Position numbers and translations under genes: made by a program
Shown here: positions 25,677 to 33,048 of the stretch, piece after piece
How positions within the stretch are numbered: the stretch's first letter is position 1
Layout of the letters: each line of letters starts with the position of its first letter
NCBI RefSeq assembly: GCF_023701745.1
Contig: NZ_JAJOZB010000001.1
Span: forward strand, 6,361,501-6,425,500
Reading direction: 5' to 3'
Length of the DNA: 64,000 bases
DNA from: Streptomyces sp. RKAG293
GTDB lineage: Bacteria; Actinomycetota; Actinomycetes; Streptomycetales; Streptomycetaceae
Notes under the pieces: model-generated
The model's input: only the letters and a program-made list of their open reading frames with translations
Databases searched by the model: none
Told to the model about the DNA's origin: nothing

Positions 25677-26105
25677 CGGGCTCCTCTCCGTCCCATCGGG
25701 GGGTGCGGCGGCAGGAAGGTACCGGTTGTGACCTGATCGTACGATTTACTCCGGAATTGGGGCGAGTGGCAGTGGCATCGGAGTGCCATGAGTGGTGCCA
25801 AGGGTGCTGTCGCGGAAGAGCTGAACCGGGTGCCGCCCCGTCAGAAGCCCGGCGCCCGGGGCGGTCAGGGGCGGCCGGCGGCGCCGGCAGGGCGAGGGGC
25901 CGGCCGGTGGACGCGCCGACGCCCGCGCGCCCGCCCCTCGCGGGGGCACGGTCCGCGGGCGTAACGGCACGGAGGTCGGACGCGGGCGACCACGTACCGG
26001 GTCGGACGCGGGTGATCACGTACCGGGTCGGACGCGGGTGATCACGTACCGGGTCGGACGCGGGTGATCACGTACCGGGTCGGACGCGGGTGATCACGTA
26101 CAGGG
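25677..26105. other. 429-base gap: promoter region and a 26-bp tandem array
   Basis: No gene is evident. From the UvrA-like gene outward it contains its ribosome-binding region, a perfect palindrome ATCGTACGAT (25736–25745) about 60 bases before that gene's start, a GC-rich stretch with GCGAGGGGC (25892–25900) and GCCCCTCGC (25933–25941) arms, and the tandem array that begins at 25975 and runs into the stop codon of the methyltransferase. Confidence 0.6.
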
Positions 26106-26130
26106 TCAGACGCGGGCGACCACGTACCGG
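25975..26130. repeat. Six tandem copies of a 26-bp unit derived from the 3' end of a methyltransferase gene
   Basis: Units start at 25975, 26001, 26027, 26053, 26079 and 26105. Units 1 and 6 read with the core GGGCGACCACG. Units 2 to 5 carry GGGTGATCACG instead, creating a GTGATCAC palindrome in each. Unit 5 has one further change (CAGG for CCGG) and unit 6 one (GTCAGA for GTCGGA). Unit 6 encodes the last seven residues and stop codon of the methyltransferase on the minus strand. Because 26 is not a multiple of 3, the extra copies do not extend a repeated peptide. Confidence 0.95.
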
Positions 26131-26930
26131 AAGACGTTCTCCATCCGGACCGTCCCGTCGGCCCGCCGGTACGGATGCAGCGCCTCCGCCAGCTCCTTCT
26201 CCACCTGCGGCTGGTCGGTGGCCACCGCCGCCGGGTCGAACAGGCCGGTGGAGAGCAGCCCGCGGACCGCGCTGTCCATGTCCGGATAGCCGAAGGGGCA
26301 GGCCACCCGGCCGGAGCCGTCCGGCCGCAGCCCGGCGTCGCGGGCCAGCTCCTCCAGGTCGTCGCGACCGCTGAGCCGGCCGCTGACGGTGTGCCCGCGC
26401 GGCTCCGCCAGCCGGGCCGCGACACACAGCACGCGGAAGGTGGCACACCGCTCGGAGGGACCCCAGCCGGCCAGCACCACGGGACTGCCGCGCTCCGTGA
26501 GCCGGGCCGCCGCCGTCAGGTCCGGCCGCAGTTCGTCGCAGGGCGACGCCGGATCCAGCGCCGTCACCATGGTGAACGGCGTGCCCTCCCGGTCCGCCGG
26601 GCGTACGGGACCGCCGCAACGTAACTCCGCGCGGGCCCTGCGCCGGGCCGGCGCACCCCACCGCGGTTCGGGGAGCAGCCGCTCACGGGCGAGCGCGAGC
26701 CGGCGTTCGTCGGGATCGCAGCCGGTCACGGCCGCGCCGCGGGCGGAGGCCATCAGCAGTGCGAGGCCGGATCCGCAGCCGAGCCCGAGCAGCCGGGTCG
26801 CCGGGCCGACGTCGAGCCGGTCGTACACGGCCTCGTAGAGCGGTACCAGCATCCGCTCCTGGATCTCGGCCCAGTCCCGCGCCCTGGTATCGGCGCGTGT
26901 CCTGGATCCGCGAACGAGCGTGGGTGTCAT
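26106..26930 (-). CDS. Class I SAM-dependent methyltransferase, substrate unknown
   Basis: A 274-residue Rossmann-fold methyltransferase. Motif I is LLGLGCGSGLALLMASARGA (about residue 50) with the acidic loop TGCDPDERRLALAR after it. Motif post-I and the central strands are DELRPDLTAAARLTERGSPV and LAGWGPSERCATFRV. The C-terminal segment VRMENVFRYVVARV resembles the last strands of ubiquinone/sterol-type enzymes. The substrate cannot be inferred. ATG 26930 has GGGGCGG just upstream. Its last codons lie inside the final unit of the 26-bp array. It is divergent from proS, whose start is 153 bases away, and on the same strand as the UvrA-like gene. Confidence 0.82.
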   Translation of the reverse strand: MTPTLVRGSRTRADTRARDWAEIQERMLVPLYEAVYDRLDVGPATRLLGLGCGSGLALLMASARGAAVTGCDPDERRLALARERLLPEPRWGAPARRRARAELRCGGPVRPADREGTPFTMVTALDPASPCDELRPDLTAAARLTERGSPVVLAGWGPSERCATFRVLCVAARLAEPRGHTVSGRLSGRDDLEELARDAGLRPDGSGRVACPFGYPDMDSAVRGLLSTGLFDPAAVATDQPQVEKELAEALHPYRRADGTVRMENVFRYVVARV

Positions 26931-27082
26931 CGGAGCCGCCCCAATCAGCCGAGTCGCCGTCCTCGTGTGCCCCCCGGTGCTTTGTGCATGTCCCCGAAAG
27001 CCAGACAACTCCGGTTTTGGGCTCGCGTCCAGAGGGCGGCCCGATTCACGTCCGGCGGTCATCGCCCCGTAACATCTGCGGC

Positions 27083-28495
27083 ATGGCAAAGCCCCCCGTT
27101 CTCACGCCTCAGGCGGTCGACTTCCCCCGCTGGTACCAGGACCTGGTCAACAAGGCCGAACTGGCCGACAACGGCCCGGTACGCGGCACGATGGTGATCC
27201 GGCCCTACGGATACGCCCTCTGGGAGCGGATGCAGCAGGAGATGGACGCGCGCATCAAGGACGCGGGTGCCCAGAACGCCTACTTCCCGCTCTTCATCCC
27301 GCAGTCGTACCTGACGCGCGAAGCCGAGCACGTGGAGGGCTTCGCCCCCGAGCTGGCGGTCGTCACGCACGGCGGCGGCAAGGAGCTGGACGAGCCGATC
27401 GTCGTCCGCCCCACCTCCGAGACGATCATCAACGAGTACTTCTCCAAGTGGGTGCAGAGCTACCGGGACCTGCCCCTGCTGATCAACCAGTGGGCGAACG
27501 TCGTCCGCTGGGAGATGCGTCCGCGCATCTTCCTGCGCACCACCGAGTTCCTCTGGCAGGAGGGCCACACCGCCCACGCCACCTACGAGGACGCGCGTGC
27601 CTACGCCGCGCGGATCCACCAGGACGTGTACGCCGATTTCATGGTGAACGTCCTCGGCATCGATGTGGTGCTCGGCCGTAAGACCGTCAAGGAGCGCTTC
27701 GCCGGCGCGATCAACACCCTCACCCTCGAGGGCATGATGGGCGACGGCAAGGCCCTGCAGATGGGCACCAGCCATGAGCTGGGCCAGAACTTCGCGAAGG
27801 CGTTCAACACCTCCTACCTGTCGGGCGAGGGCAAGCAGGAGCACGTCTGGCAGACCTCGTGGGGCGTCTCGACCCGCATGGTCGGCGGCCTGATCATGTC
27901 GCACGGCGACGACAACGGCCTGCGCGTCCCCCCGCGGCTCGCCGCGGTCCAGGTGGTCGTGCTGGCCATCAAGGGCGACGACACCGTCATCGCCAAGGTG
28001 CACGAGATCGGCGCCCGCCTCAAGGCGGCCGGGATCCGCGTCCAGGTGGACGCCCGCACCGACACCCCGTTCGGCCGCCGGGCCGTGGACTGGGAGCTCA
28101 AGGGCGTTCCGGTGCGGGTCGAGGTCGGTCCGCGCGACCTGGAGAACGGCACCGCGATGCTGGCCCGCCGGATCCCCGGGGGCAAGGAGCCGGTGGCGCT
28201 CGACGCGCTGGAGGCCCTGATCCCCAGGATCCTCGAGGAGGACCAGGCGCAGCTGCTGCGCGAGAGCCTGGAGCGCCGCGAGTCGCGCACCGTGGACGTG
28301 GCGACCATCGGGGAGGCGGCCGAGGCCGCCGCCACCGGCTGGGCCCGCATCCCGTGGGCCGACCTCGGCCCGGAGGGCGAGGCCAAGCTGGCCGAGCAGA
28401 GCGTCTCCGTGCGCTGCCTGATCGCCGAGGACGGCACCGTGCCGGACTCCGACGACGCCCCGGGCACGATCGCGGTCGTAGCCCGCGCGTACTGA
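27083..28495 (+). CDS. proS: Prolyl-tRNA synthetase, archaeal/eukaryotic type without editing domain
   Basis: A 470-residue class II aminoacyl-tRNA synthetase that charges tRNA-Pro. It starts directly with the catalytic core (DFPRWYQDLVNKAELADNGP, then VRGTMVIRPYGYALWERMQQ). It has the motif 2 region RWEMRPRIFLRTTEFLWQEG, the motif 3 region GVSTRMVGGLIMSHGDDNG near 260, an anticodon-binding domain, and a C-terminal extension ending in Tyr. A terminal Tyr and the lack of the bacterial INS editing insertion mark the archaeal/eukaryotic type. Zinc-binding cysteines in the C-terminal domain are mostly lost (one Cys seen). The bacterial-type ProRS of streptomycetes usually lies elsewhere, so this may be a second copy. 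Confidence 0.93.
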   Translation: MAKPPVLTPQAVDFPRWYQDLVNKAELADNGPVRGTMVIRPYGYALWERMQQEMDARIKDAGAQNAYFPLFIPQSYLTREAEHVEGFAPELAVVTHGGGKELDEPIVVRPTSETIINEYFSKWVQSYRDLPLLINQWANVVRWEMRPRIFLRTTEFLWQEGHTAHATYEDARAYAARIHQDVYADFMVNVLGIDVVLGRKTVKERFAGAINTLTLEGMMGDGKALQMGTSHELGQNFAKAFNTSYLSGEGKQEHVWQTSWGVSTRMVGGLIMSHGDDNGLRVPPRLAAVQVVVLAIKGDDTVIAKVHEIGARLKAAGIRVQVDARTDTPFGRRAVDWELKGVPVRVEVGPRDLENGTAMLARRIPGGKEPVALDALEALIPRILEEDQAQLLRESLERRESRTVDVATIGEAAEAAATGWARIPWADLGPEGEAKLAEQSVSVRCLIAEDGTVPDSDDAPGTIAVVARAY

Positions 28496-28791
28496 GTCCT
28501 GCGCACCGATCCCACGTACTGAGCTCTGTACGGAGTTCCGTGCGGCGCCCGCGGGCTGGGCCATGACCGCTGGTCGCTGACGGTTCTCCGGCGGTAGCCG
28601 AAGGTAGCTGGCCGGAAACGGTCGTAATTTTTCGGTGATACGTCCCGACTTCGGGGCGGGTGTTCGGATTCTCCACTATCCTCCGCTCCCGCCCCGCGCC
28701 GGACGCATCCTCCGGAACTGACCGATGAGTGCAAATTATTTGGGGTGGCCCGGAATCGGAACACTGGGCCACCCCGGCTCGTTGTCACGGC
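28496..28791. other. 296-base gap after proS with a 10-bp stem-loop
   Basis: The gap contains no credible gene. An AT-richer patch (GTAATTTTTCGGTGATAC at about 28624 and CAAATTATTT at 28732) precedes a hairpin: GGGGTGGCCC (28742–28751) pairs with GGGCCACCCC (28767–28776). The hairpin ends 15 bases before the GTG of the next gene, so it could end proS transcription or lie in the leader of the SprT-like gene. Confidence 0.6.
28742..28776 (+). terminator. 10-bp stem-loop between proS and the SprT-like gene
   Basis: Perfect GC-rich arms (28742–28751 and 28767–28776) with a 15-base loop. Its position just ahead of the next start makes a role as leader or attenuator possible as well as termination. 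Confidence 0.5.
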
Positions 28792-29388
28792 GTGAGCACG
28801 ACACCACCAGTTCTCGCCGCCGAGCTGGCAGTCGCGTGGGCCGACATTCAACGGCACCACCCCGAACTGCCGGATCTGGCCGCGCCAGAGTCCCTTATCG
28901 GAGAGTCCTCGTCCGCCTGCGGGACCGAGCTCTCCTTCGAAAGGCTGCTCCACGAGGCCGTGCACGGAGTCGCCGCAGCACGCGGCGTCCGTGACACGTC
29001 GCGAGCCGGCCGCTACCACAACCGCCGTTTTCTGGCGATCGCCGATGAATTGGGCCTCGACCATGCCGAGGAGCCGCATCCCAGCAGCGGCTTCTCCCTG
29101 GTCGGTCTGCGCCCCGACACCAAGAAGCGCTATCGAGCCACCATGGACCGGCTGCACCGGGCCCTGAAGGCACACAGCGTCGCGACCACCGCGGACACGG
29201 CACGCAGTTTCCGTGGTCCGGCGGCGCGGCACGGCTCGTCCGGTGGGGGAGTGCGGGTCAAGGCCGTCTGCGACTGCGGGCGCAACGTCCGCGTCGTACC
29301 GTCGGTCCTCGCCCAGGCGCCGATCATGTGCGGGGCCTGCGGACAGGCGTTCCGGATCCCGGAGGTCGTCGGCGCCGGCGTCGGGTGA
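28792..29388 (+). CDS. SprT-like zinc metallopeptidase-like protein with zinc ribbon
   Basis: A 198-residue protein with a putative active site LLHEAVHGVAAARGV (HExxH) followed by GRYHNRRFLAIADELGL, which matches the third-His segment of SprT-like domains (H-x-x-x-F ending in a-E-LGL). The C-terminus has a zinc ribbon with CDCG and CGACG separated by about 20 residues, also typical of SprT proteins. SprT/Spartan relatives act on DNA–protein crosslinks, but bacterial members are mostly unstudied. The start is GTG at 28792 with no strong ribosome-binding site and a hairpin 15 bases upstream. It lies between proS and rpsP. Confidence 0.7.
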   Translation: MSTTPPVLAAELAVAWADIQRHHPELPDLAAPESLIGESSSACGTELSFERLLHEAVHGVAAARGVRDTSRAGRYHNRRFLAIADELGLDHAEEPHPSSGFSLVGLRPDTKKRYRATMDRLHRALKAHSVATTADTARSFRGPAARHGSSGGGVRVKAVCDCGRNVRVVPSVLAQAPIMCGACGQAFRIPEVVGAGVG

Positions 29389-29583
29389 GGTGAGCCGAAG
29401 CCGCTGGGCCGCTCGGATTAGCCGGGCGTGTCACCGTGTGGCAGAATAGCCAGCTGAGAACTCGACAGCCGTGCAGGAACCCTCTCTCCTTCGGCTGACG
29501 CGTCCGCTGGGCGCACGAATCCCACAACCCCACGTGGGTGTCCGCTGTGCCCAACCTCGTCAATTCCAGGAGAACCCACTCCC

Positions 29584-30042
29584 GTGGCAGTCAAGATCAA
29601 GCTGAAGCGTCTGGGCAAGATCCGTTCGCCTCACTACCGCATCGTCATCGCCGACTCCCGTACCCGCCGTGACGGCCGGGCCATCGAGGAGATCGGCCTG
29701 TACCACCCGGTGCAGAACCCGTCGCGCATCGAGGTCGACACCGAGCGTGTCCAGTACTGGCTGGGTGTCGGCGCACAGCCGACCGAGCCCGTGATGGCCA
29801 TCCTCAAGGTCACCGGCGACTGGCAGAAGTTCAAGGGCCTGCCGGCCCCGGCTCCGATGCTCGTCGCCGAGCCGAAGGCCGACAAGCGGATCCTCTTCGA
29901 GGCCGCTGCCAAGGACGCCGGCAACGAGCCCAAGGGTGAGGCCATCACCCCGAAGGCCAAGAAGGCGGAGAAGGCCGAGAAGAAGGCCGATGACGCTGTC
30001 GAGGCCGCTGTTGAGGCCCCGGCCGAGTCCACCGAGGCCTGA
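29584..30042 (+). CDS. rpsP: 30S ribosomal protein bS16
   Basis: Small-subunit protein S16 with the standard start AVKIKLKRLGKIRSPHYRIV, RDGRAIEEIGLYHPVQNP and RVQYWLGVGAQPTEPV. The conserved domain ends near residue 85. The rest is an Ala/Lys/Glu-rich tail (KAKKAEKAEKKADDAVEAAV) that is characteristic of actinobacterial S16. The GTG start has AGGAGA 10 bases upstream. It begins the rpsP–KH–rimM–trmD–rplS series, a conserved ribosome assembly and tRNA-modification operon. The KH gene starts 2 bases after its stop. Confidence 0.98.
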   Translation: MAVKIKLKRLGKIRSPHYRIVIADSRTRRDGRAIEEIGLYHPVQNPSRIEVDTERVQYWLGVGAQPTEPVMAILKVTGDWQKFKGLPAPAPMLVAEPKADKRILFEAAAKDAGNEPKGEAITPKAKKAEKAEKKADDAVEAAVEAPAESTEA

Positions 30043-30044
30043 GC

Positions 30045-30284
30045 ATGCTCGAGGAGGCTCTCGAGCACCTCGTGAGAGGCATCGTCGACAATCCCGATGA
30101 TGTGCAGGTGTCTGCGAAGACCCTGCGCCGCGGGAGCGTCCTCGAAGTCCGGGTACACCCGGACGACCTCGGCAAGGTGATCGGCCGCAACGGCCGCACC
30201 GCACGCGCTTTGCGTACTGTCGTGGGCGCCCTCGGTGGCCGTGGCATCCGTGTCGACCTCGTCGACGTGGATCAGGTCCGCTGA
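30045..30284 (+). CDS. KH-domain RNA-binding protein (KhpA-like)
   Basis: A 79-residue single KH domain protein. It starts MLEEALEHLVRGIVDNPDDV and contains VHPDDLGKVIGRNGRTARAL, the GxxG RNA-binding loop (GRNG) of type II KH. In Gram-positive bacteria KhpA, often encoded between rpsP and rimM, works with KhpB/EloR in RNA binding and cell elongation. That role is inferred from position and family. The start is two bases after the rpsP stop, indicating co-translation. Confidence 0.92.
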   Translation: MLEEALEHLVRGIVDNPDDVQVSAKTLRRGSVLEVRVHPDDLGKVIGRNGRTARALRTVVGALGGRGIRVDLVDVDQVR

Positions 30285-30302
30285 GACCAATGCAGTACCG
30301 GC

Positions 30303-30338
30303 ACGGGCCGGGGGCGGCGATTGCCGGCCCCGGCCCGT
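30303..30338 (+). terminator. 11-bp stem-loop between the KH gene and rimM
   Basis: ACGGGCCGGGG (30303–30313) and its exact reverse complement (30328–30338) around a 14-base loop. It lies 18 bases after the KH stop and nearly 100 bases before rimM, so rimM may have its own promoter. Confidence 0.6.
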
Positions 30339-30377
30339 TGTCGTGTTCCGGGACGGATCCCCGGCCTTCCCGGCGAA

Positions 30378-30413
30378 CAGATTCGCAGTGACTGATTCGC
30401 AGTGACAGATTCT
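30378..30413 (+). repeat. 14-bp near-tandem repeat in the rimM leader
   Basis: CAGATTCGCAGTGA (30378–30391), CTGATTCGCAGTGA (30392–30405) and the partial CAGATTCT (30406–30413) form 2.5 near-perfect copies just upstream of the GAAGGG ribosome-binding site of rimM. The AT content is unusual for the window. Confidence 0.8.
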
Positions 30414-30431
30414 TAGCGAAGGGCAAGCAGA

Positions 30432-31010
30432 GTGCAGCTGGTAGTCGGCCGGATCGGGCGCGCCCACGGCATCAAGGGCGAGGTCACCGTCGAGGTGCGC
30501 ACCGACGAGCCGGAGGTGCGGCTCGGACCGGGCGCGGTACTGGCCACGGACCCGGCCACCGCCGGCCCGCTGACCATCGAGTCCGGGAAGGTGCACAGCG
30601 GCCGCCTGCTGCTGCGCTTCGAGGGCGTACGGGACCGCACCGGCGCCGAGGCGCTGCGCAACGTCCTGCTGATCGCCGAGGTGGACCCGGCGGAGCTGCC
30701 CGAGGACCCTGAGGAGTTCTACGACCACCAGCTGGTGGACCTCGACGTGGTGACGGTGGACGGCACGGAGGTCGGCCGCATCCTGGAGATCTCGCACCTG
30801 CCGGGCCAGGACCTGCTGATCGTCGAGCGCCCGGACGGCACCGAGGTGATGATCCCGTTCGTCAGCGAGATCGTCCCGGAGATCGACCTGGAGAACCAGC
30901 GCGCGGTGATCGACCCGCCGCCCGGCCTGCTCAACGAGGCCGAGGCCGAGATCGCCAGCACCCGCACCCCCTCCGACGACGGCGTTGACGGCGCTGACGG
31001 CACCGCCTGA
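30432..31010 (+). CDS. rimM: 16S rRNA processing protein RimM
   Basis: A 192-residue ribosome maturation factor that binds S19 and assists 30S head assembly. The N-terminal barrel starts QLVVGRIGRAHGIKGEVTVE. The PRC-barrel-like C-terminal part has PEEFYDHQLVDLDVVTVDG, HLPGQDLLIVE, MIPFVSEIVPEIDLENQRAV and DPPPGLL. The GTG start has GAAGGG upstream. The stop overlaps the trmD start by one base (TGATG), so both are co-translated. Confidence 0.97.
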   Translation: MQLVVGRIGRAHGIKGEVTVEVRTDEPEVRLGPGAVLATDPATAGPLTIESGKVHSGRLLLRFEGVRDRTGAEALRNVLLIAEVDPAELPEDPEEFYDHQLVDLDVVTVDGTEVGRILEISHLPGQDLLIVERPDGTEVMIPFVSEIVPEIDLENQRAVIDPPPGLLNEAEAEIASTRTPSDDGVDGADGTA

Positions 31011-31822
31011 TGCGCATCGACGTCATCACGATCTTCCCTGAGTACCTGGAACCGCTGAACGTGTCGCTGGTCGGCAAGGCGCGGGCCCGCGGGCAGCTCG
31101 ATGTGCGGATCCACAACCTGCGCGACTGGACCCACGACCGGCACAACACCGTGGACGACAGTCCGTTCGGCGGCGGCCCCGGCATGGTGATGAAGCCGGA
31201 ACCGTGGGGCGAGGCGCTGGACGCGGTGACCGCGGAAGCCGCGGAGCAGCGGCCGGTGCTGGTCGTCCCGACGCCCAGCGGTCTGCCGTTCACCCAGGAA
31301 CTGGCGGTCGAACTGTCCGAGCGGCCCTGGCTGGTCTTCACGCCCGCCCGCTACGAGGGCATCGACCGCCGCGTCATCGAGGAGTACGGCGACCGTTTCG
31401 ACGTCCGCGAGGTCTCCATCGGCGACTACGTGCTCGCCGGCGGCGAGGCCCCGGTCCTGGTGATCGTCGAGGCGGTGGCCCGACTGCTGCCCGGCGTGCT
31501 CGGCAACGCCGAGTCGCACCGCGACGACTCCTTCGCGCCCGGCGCGATGGCCGACCTCCTGGAGGGGCCGGTCTACACGAAGCCCCCGGTGTGGCGGGAG
31601 CGCGAGGTGCCCGAGGTGCTGCTGAGCGGCCACCACGGCAAGGTCGCCCGCTTCCGTCGTGACGAGGCGTTCCGCCGCACCACCGCCAACCGGCCGGACC
31701 TGATCGAGCGCTGCGACCCGGCCGCACTCGACAAGCTGGACCGAAAACTCCTGGCGGAGCTGGGCTGGGAAGAGCTGCCGGACGGCCGATTTGGGCGCTC
31801 GGCCTCCGCCGTGGAAGAATAG
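31010..31822 (+). CDS. trmD: tRNA (guanine-37-N1)-methyltransferase TrmD
   Basis: A 270-residue SPOUT-family trefoil-knot enzyme that methylates G37 of tRNAs for Leu, Pro and Arg and so prevents frameshifting. It starts RIDVITIFPEYLEPLNVSLV, contains NTVDDSPFGGGPGMVMKPEP, YEGIDRRVIEEYGD, the knot motif VSIGDYVLAGGEAPVLVI, and LPGVLGNAESHRDDSF. It overlaps rimM by one base. Confidence 0.98.
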   Translation: MRIDVITIFPEYLEPLNVSLVGKARARGQLDVRIHNLRDWTHDRHNTVDDSPFGGGPGMVMKPEPWGEALDAVTAEAAEQRPVLVVPTPSGLPFTQELAVELSERPWLVFTPARYEGIDRRVIEEYGDRFDVREVSIGDYVLAGGEAPVLVIVEAVARLLPGVLGNAESHRDDSFAPGAMADLLEGPVYTKPPVWREREVPEVLLSGHHGKVARFRRDEAFRRTTANRPDLIERCDPAALDKLDRKLLAELGWEELPDGRFGRSASAVEE

Positions 31823-31956
31823 CCGCCTGCTGTACGTCCGGCGGCGCCCCTGCCACAGGGGGACCGACGTTCGCCCGACGGAGCGGCATTCCGAATCATC
31901 ATCACGACAGTTCCGCCGATGACCTGTGGCATGGGCGAAGGAAGCAGAAGATCTTC

Positions 31957-32304
31957 ATGCATATTCTCGACTCCGTCGACAACGCGTCCAAGCGTGACGA
32001 CGTCCCGGCGTTCCGCCCCGGTGACACCATCAACGTCCACGTGCGTGTCATCGAAGGCACCCGCTCGCGTGTGCAGCAGTTCAAGGGCGTAGTCGTCCGC
32101 CGCCAGGGCGCCGGCGTCCGCGAGACCTTCACGGTCCGCAAGGTCAGCTTCAGCGTCGGCGTCGAGCGTACCTTCCCGGTGCACAGCCCGATCTTCGAGA
32201 AGATCGAGATCGTGACCCGCGGTGACGTCCGTCGCGCCAAGCTGTACTACCTCCGTGAGCTGCGCGGCAAGGCCGCGAAGATCAAGGAGAAGCGCGACAA
32301 CTGA
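31957..32304 (+). CDS. rplS: 50S ribosomal protein bL19
   Basis: A 115-residue large-subunit protein at the 30S–50S interface, ending the rpsP-trmD series. It contains FRPGDTINVHVRVIEGTRSR, QQFKGVVVRRQGAGV, TFTVRKVSFSVGVERTFPVH and KLYYLRELRGKAAKIKEKR. The 134-base gap from trmD suggests an additional promoter or processing site. It precedes the four signal peptidase genes. Confidence 0.98.
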   Translation: MHILDSVDNASKRDDVPAFRPGDTINVHVRVIEGTRSRVQQFKGVVVRRQGAGVRETFTVRKVSFSVGVERTFPVHSPIFEKIEIVTRGDVRRAKLYYLRELRGKAAKIKEKRDN

Positions 32305-32337
32305 GCCCATCGCGGGGCCGTATAGGCTCTCCGCTCG

Positions 32338-33048
32338 ATGGACACGGACGCAGAACTCCCGGAGCGCGATCGCTCTTCCCCCGCTGAACAGCAGGGGAAG
32401 CGGCGGTCGCGCTTCGCTGTGTCCCCGTCGTCCGTGCCCCCGTGGTGGTCCGTGGCCCGCTGGTGGCGTACGGCGCTGCCCGCCGTCGCCTGCGTGGCCG
32501 CCCTCTTCCTGGCGAACGCCTTCCTGGTGCAGCCGTTCCTCGTTCCGAGCGGATCGATGGAGGGAACGCTGCAGATCGGGGACCGGGTGCTGGTGAACAA
32601 GCTGGCGTACCGTTTCGGCCGGGAGCCGGAGCGGGGCGACATCGTCGTCTTCGACGGTGACGGATCGTTCCTCCGGACCGGCGGGACCGACTATGTGAAG
32701 CGGGTGATCGGTATCGGCGGGGACCGGGTCACCTGTTGCGATCCGCTGGGCCGGCTCATGGTGAACGGCCATCCGCTGGACGAGGGCTATCTGTATCCGG
32801 GCGATACACCCTCCCAGGTACCGTTCGACATCCAAGTGCCGGCAGGGAGGCTGTGGGTGATGGGTGACCACCGTGGCGACTCCCGGGATTCCCGGGATCA
32901 TCTCGGCGAGCCCGGCGGCGGTACCGTCCCGCTGGACGAGGTGATCGGGCGGGCCGACTGGATCGGCTGGCCGATCGGGCGTATGCGCTCCCTGGACCGT
33001 CCGGCCGTCTTCGCCGCCATACCCGAACCGGGCCGGGGCCGTGGGTAA
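32338..33048 (+). CDS. sipW: Type I signal peptidase, first of four (SipW position)
   Basis: A 236-residue membrane-bound signal peptidase with Ser73 (VPSGSMEGTL) and Lys121 (DYVKRVIGIGGD) as the Ser–Lys catalytic dyad. One N-terminal transmembrane helix spans about residues 46–66 (LPAVACVAALFLANAFLVQ). Box E is WVMGDHRGDSRDSRDH. No hydrophobic C-terminal helix is seen (it ends in GRGRG), consistent with SipW being the member anchored only at the N-terminus in S. lividans. The four-gene order sipW-X-Y-Z follows rplS as in other streptomycetes. It overlaps the next gene by 8 bases. Confidence 0.92.
   Translation: MDTDAELPERDRSSPAEQQGKRRSRFAVSPSSVPPWWSVARWWRTALPAVACVAALFLANAFLVQPFLVPSGSMEGTLQIGDRVLVNKLAYRFGREPERGDIVVFDGDGSFLRTGGTDYVKRVIGIGGDRVTCCDPLGRLMVNGHPLDEGYLYPGDTPSQVPFDIQVPAGRLWVMGDHRGDSRDSRDHLGEPGGGTVPLDEVIGRADWIGWPIGRMRSLDRPAVFAAIPEPGRGRG

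Noticed and set aside
25975..26130. A CRISPR-like array
   Set aside because: The 26-bp units are directly adjacent with no spacers and are derived from a gene end. There are no cas genes.
20585..29388. A biosynthetic gene cluster
   Set aside because: There is no synthase, terpene cyclase, peptide precursor or pathway regulator in the block, only isolated enzymes.
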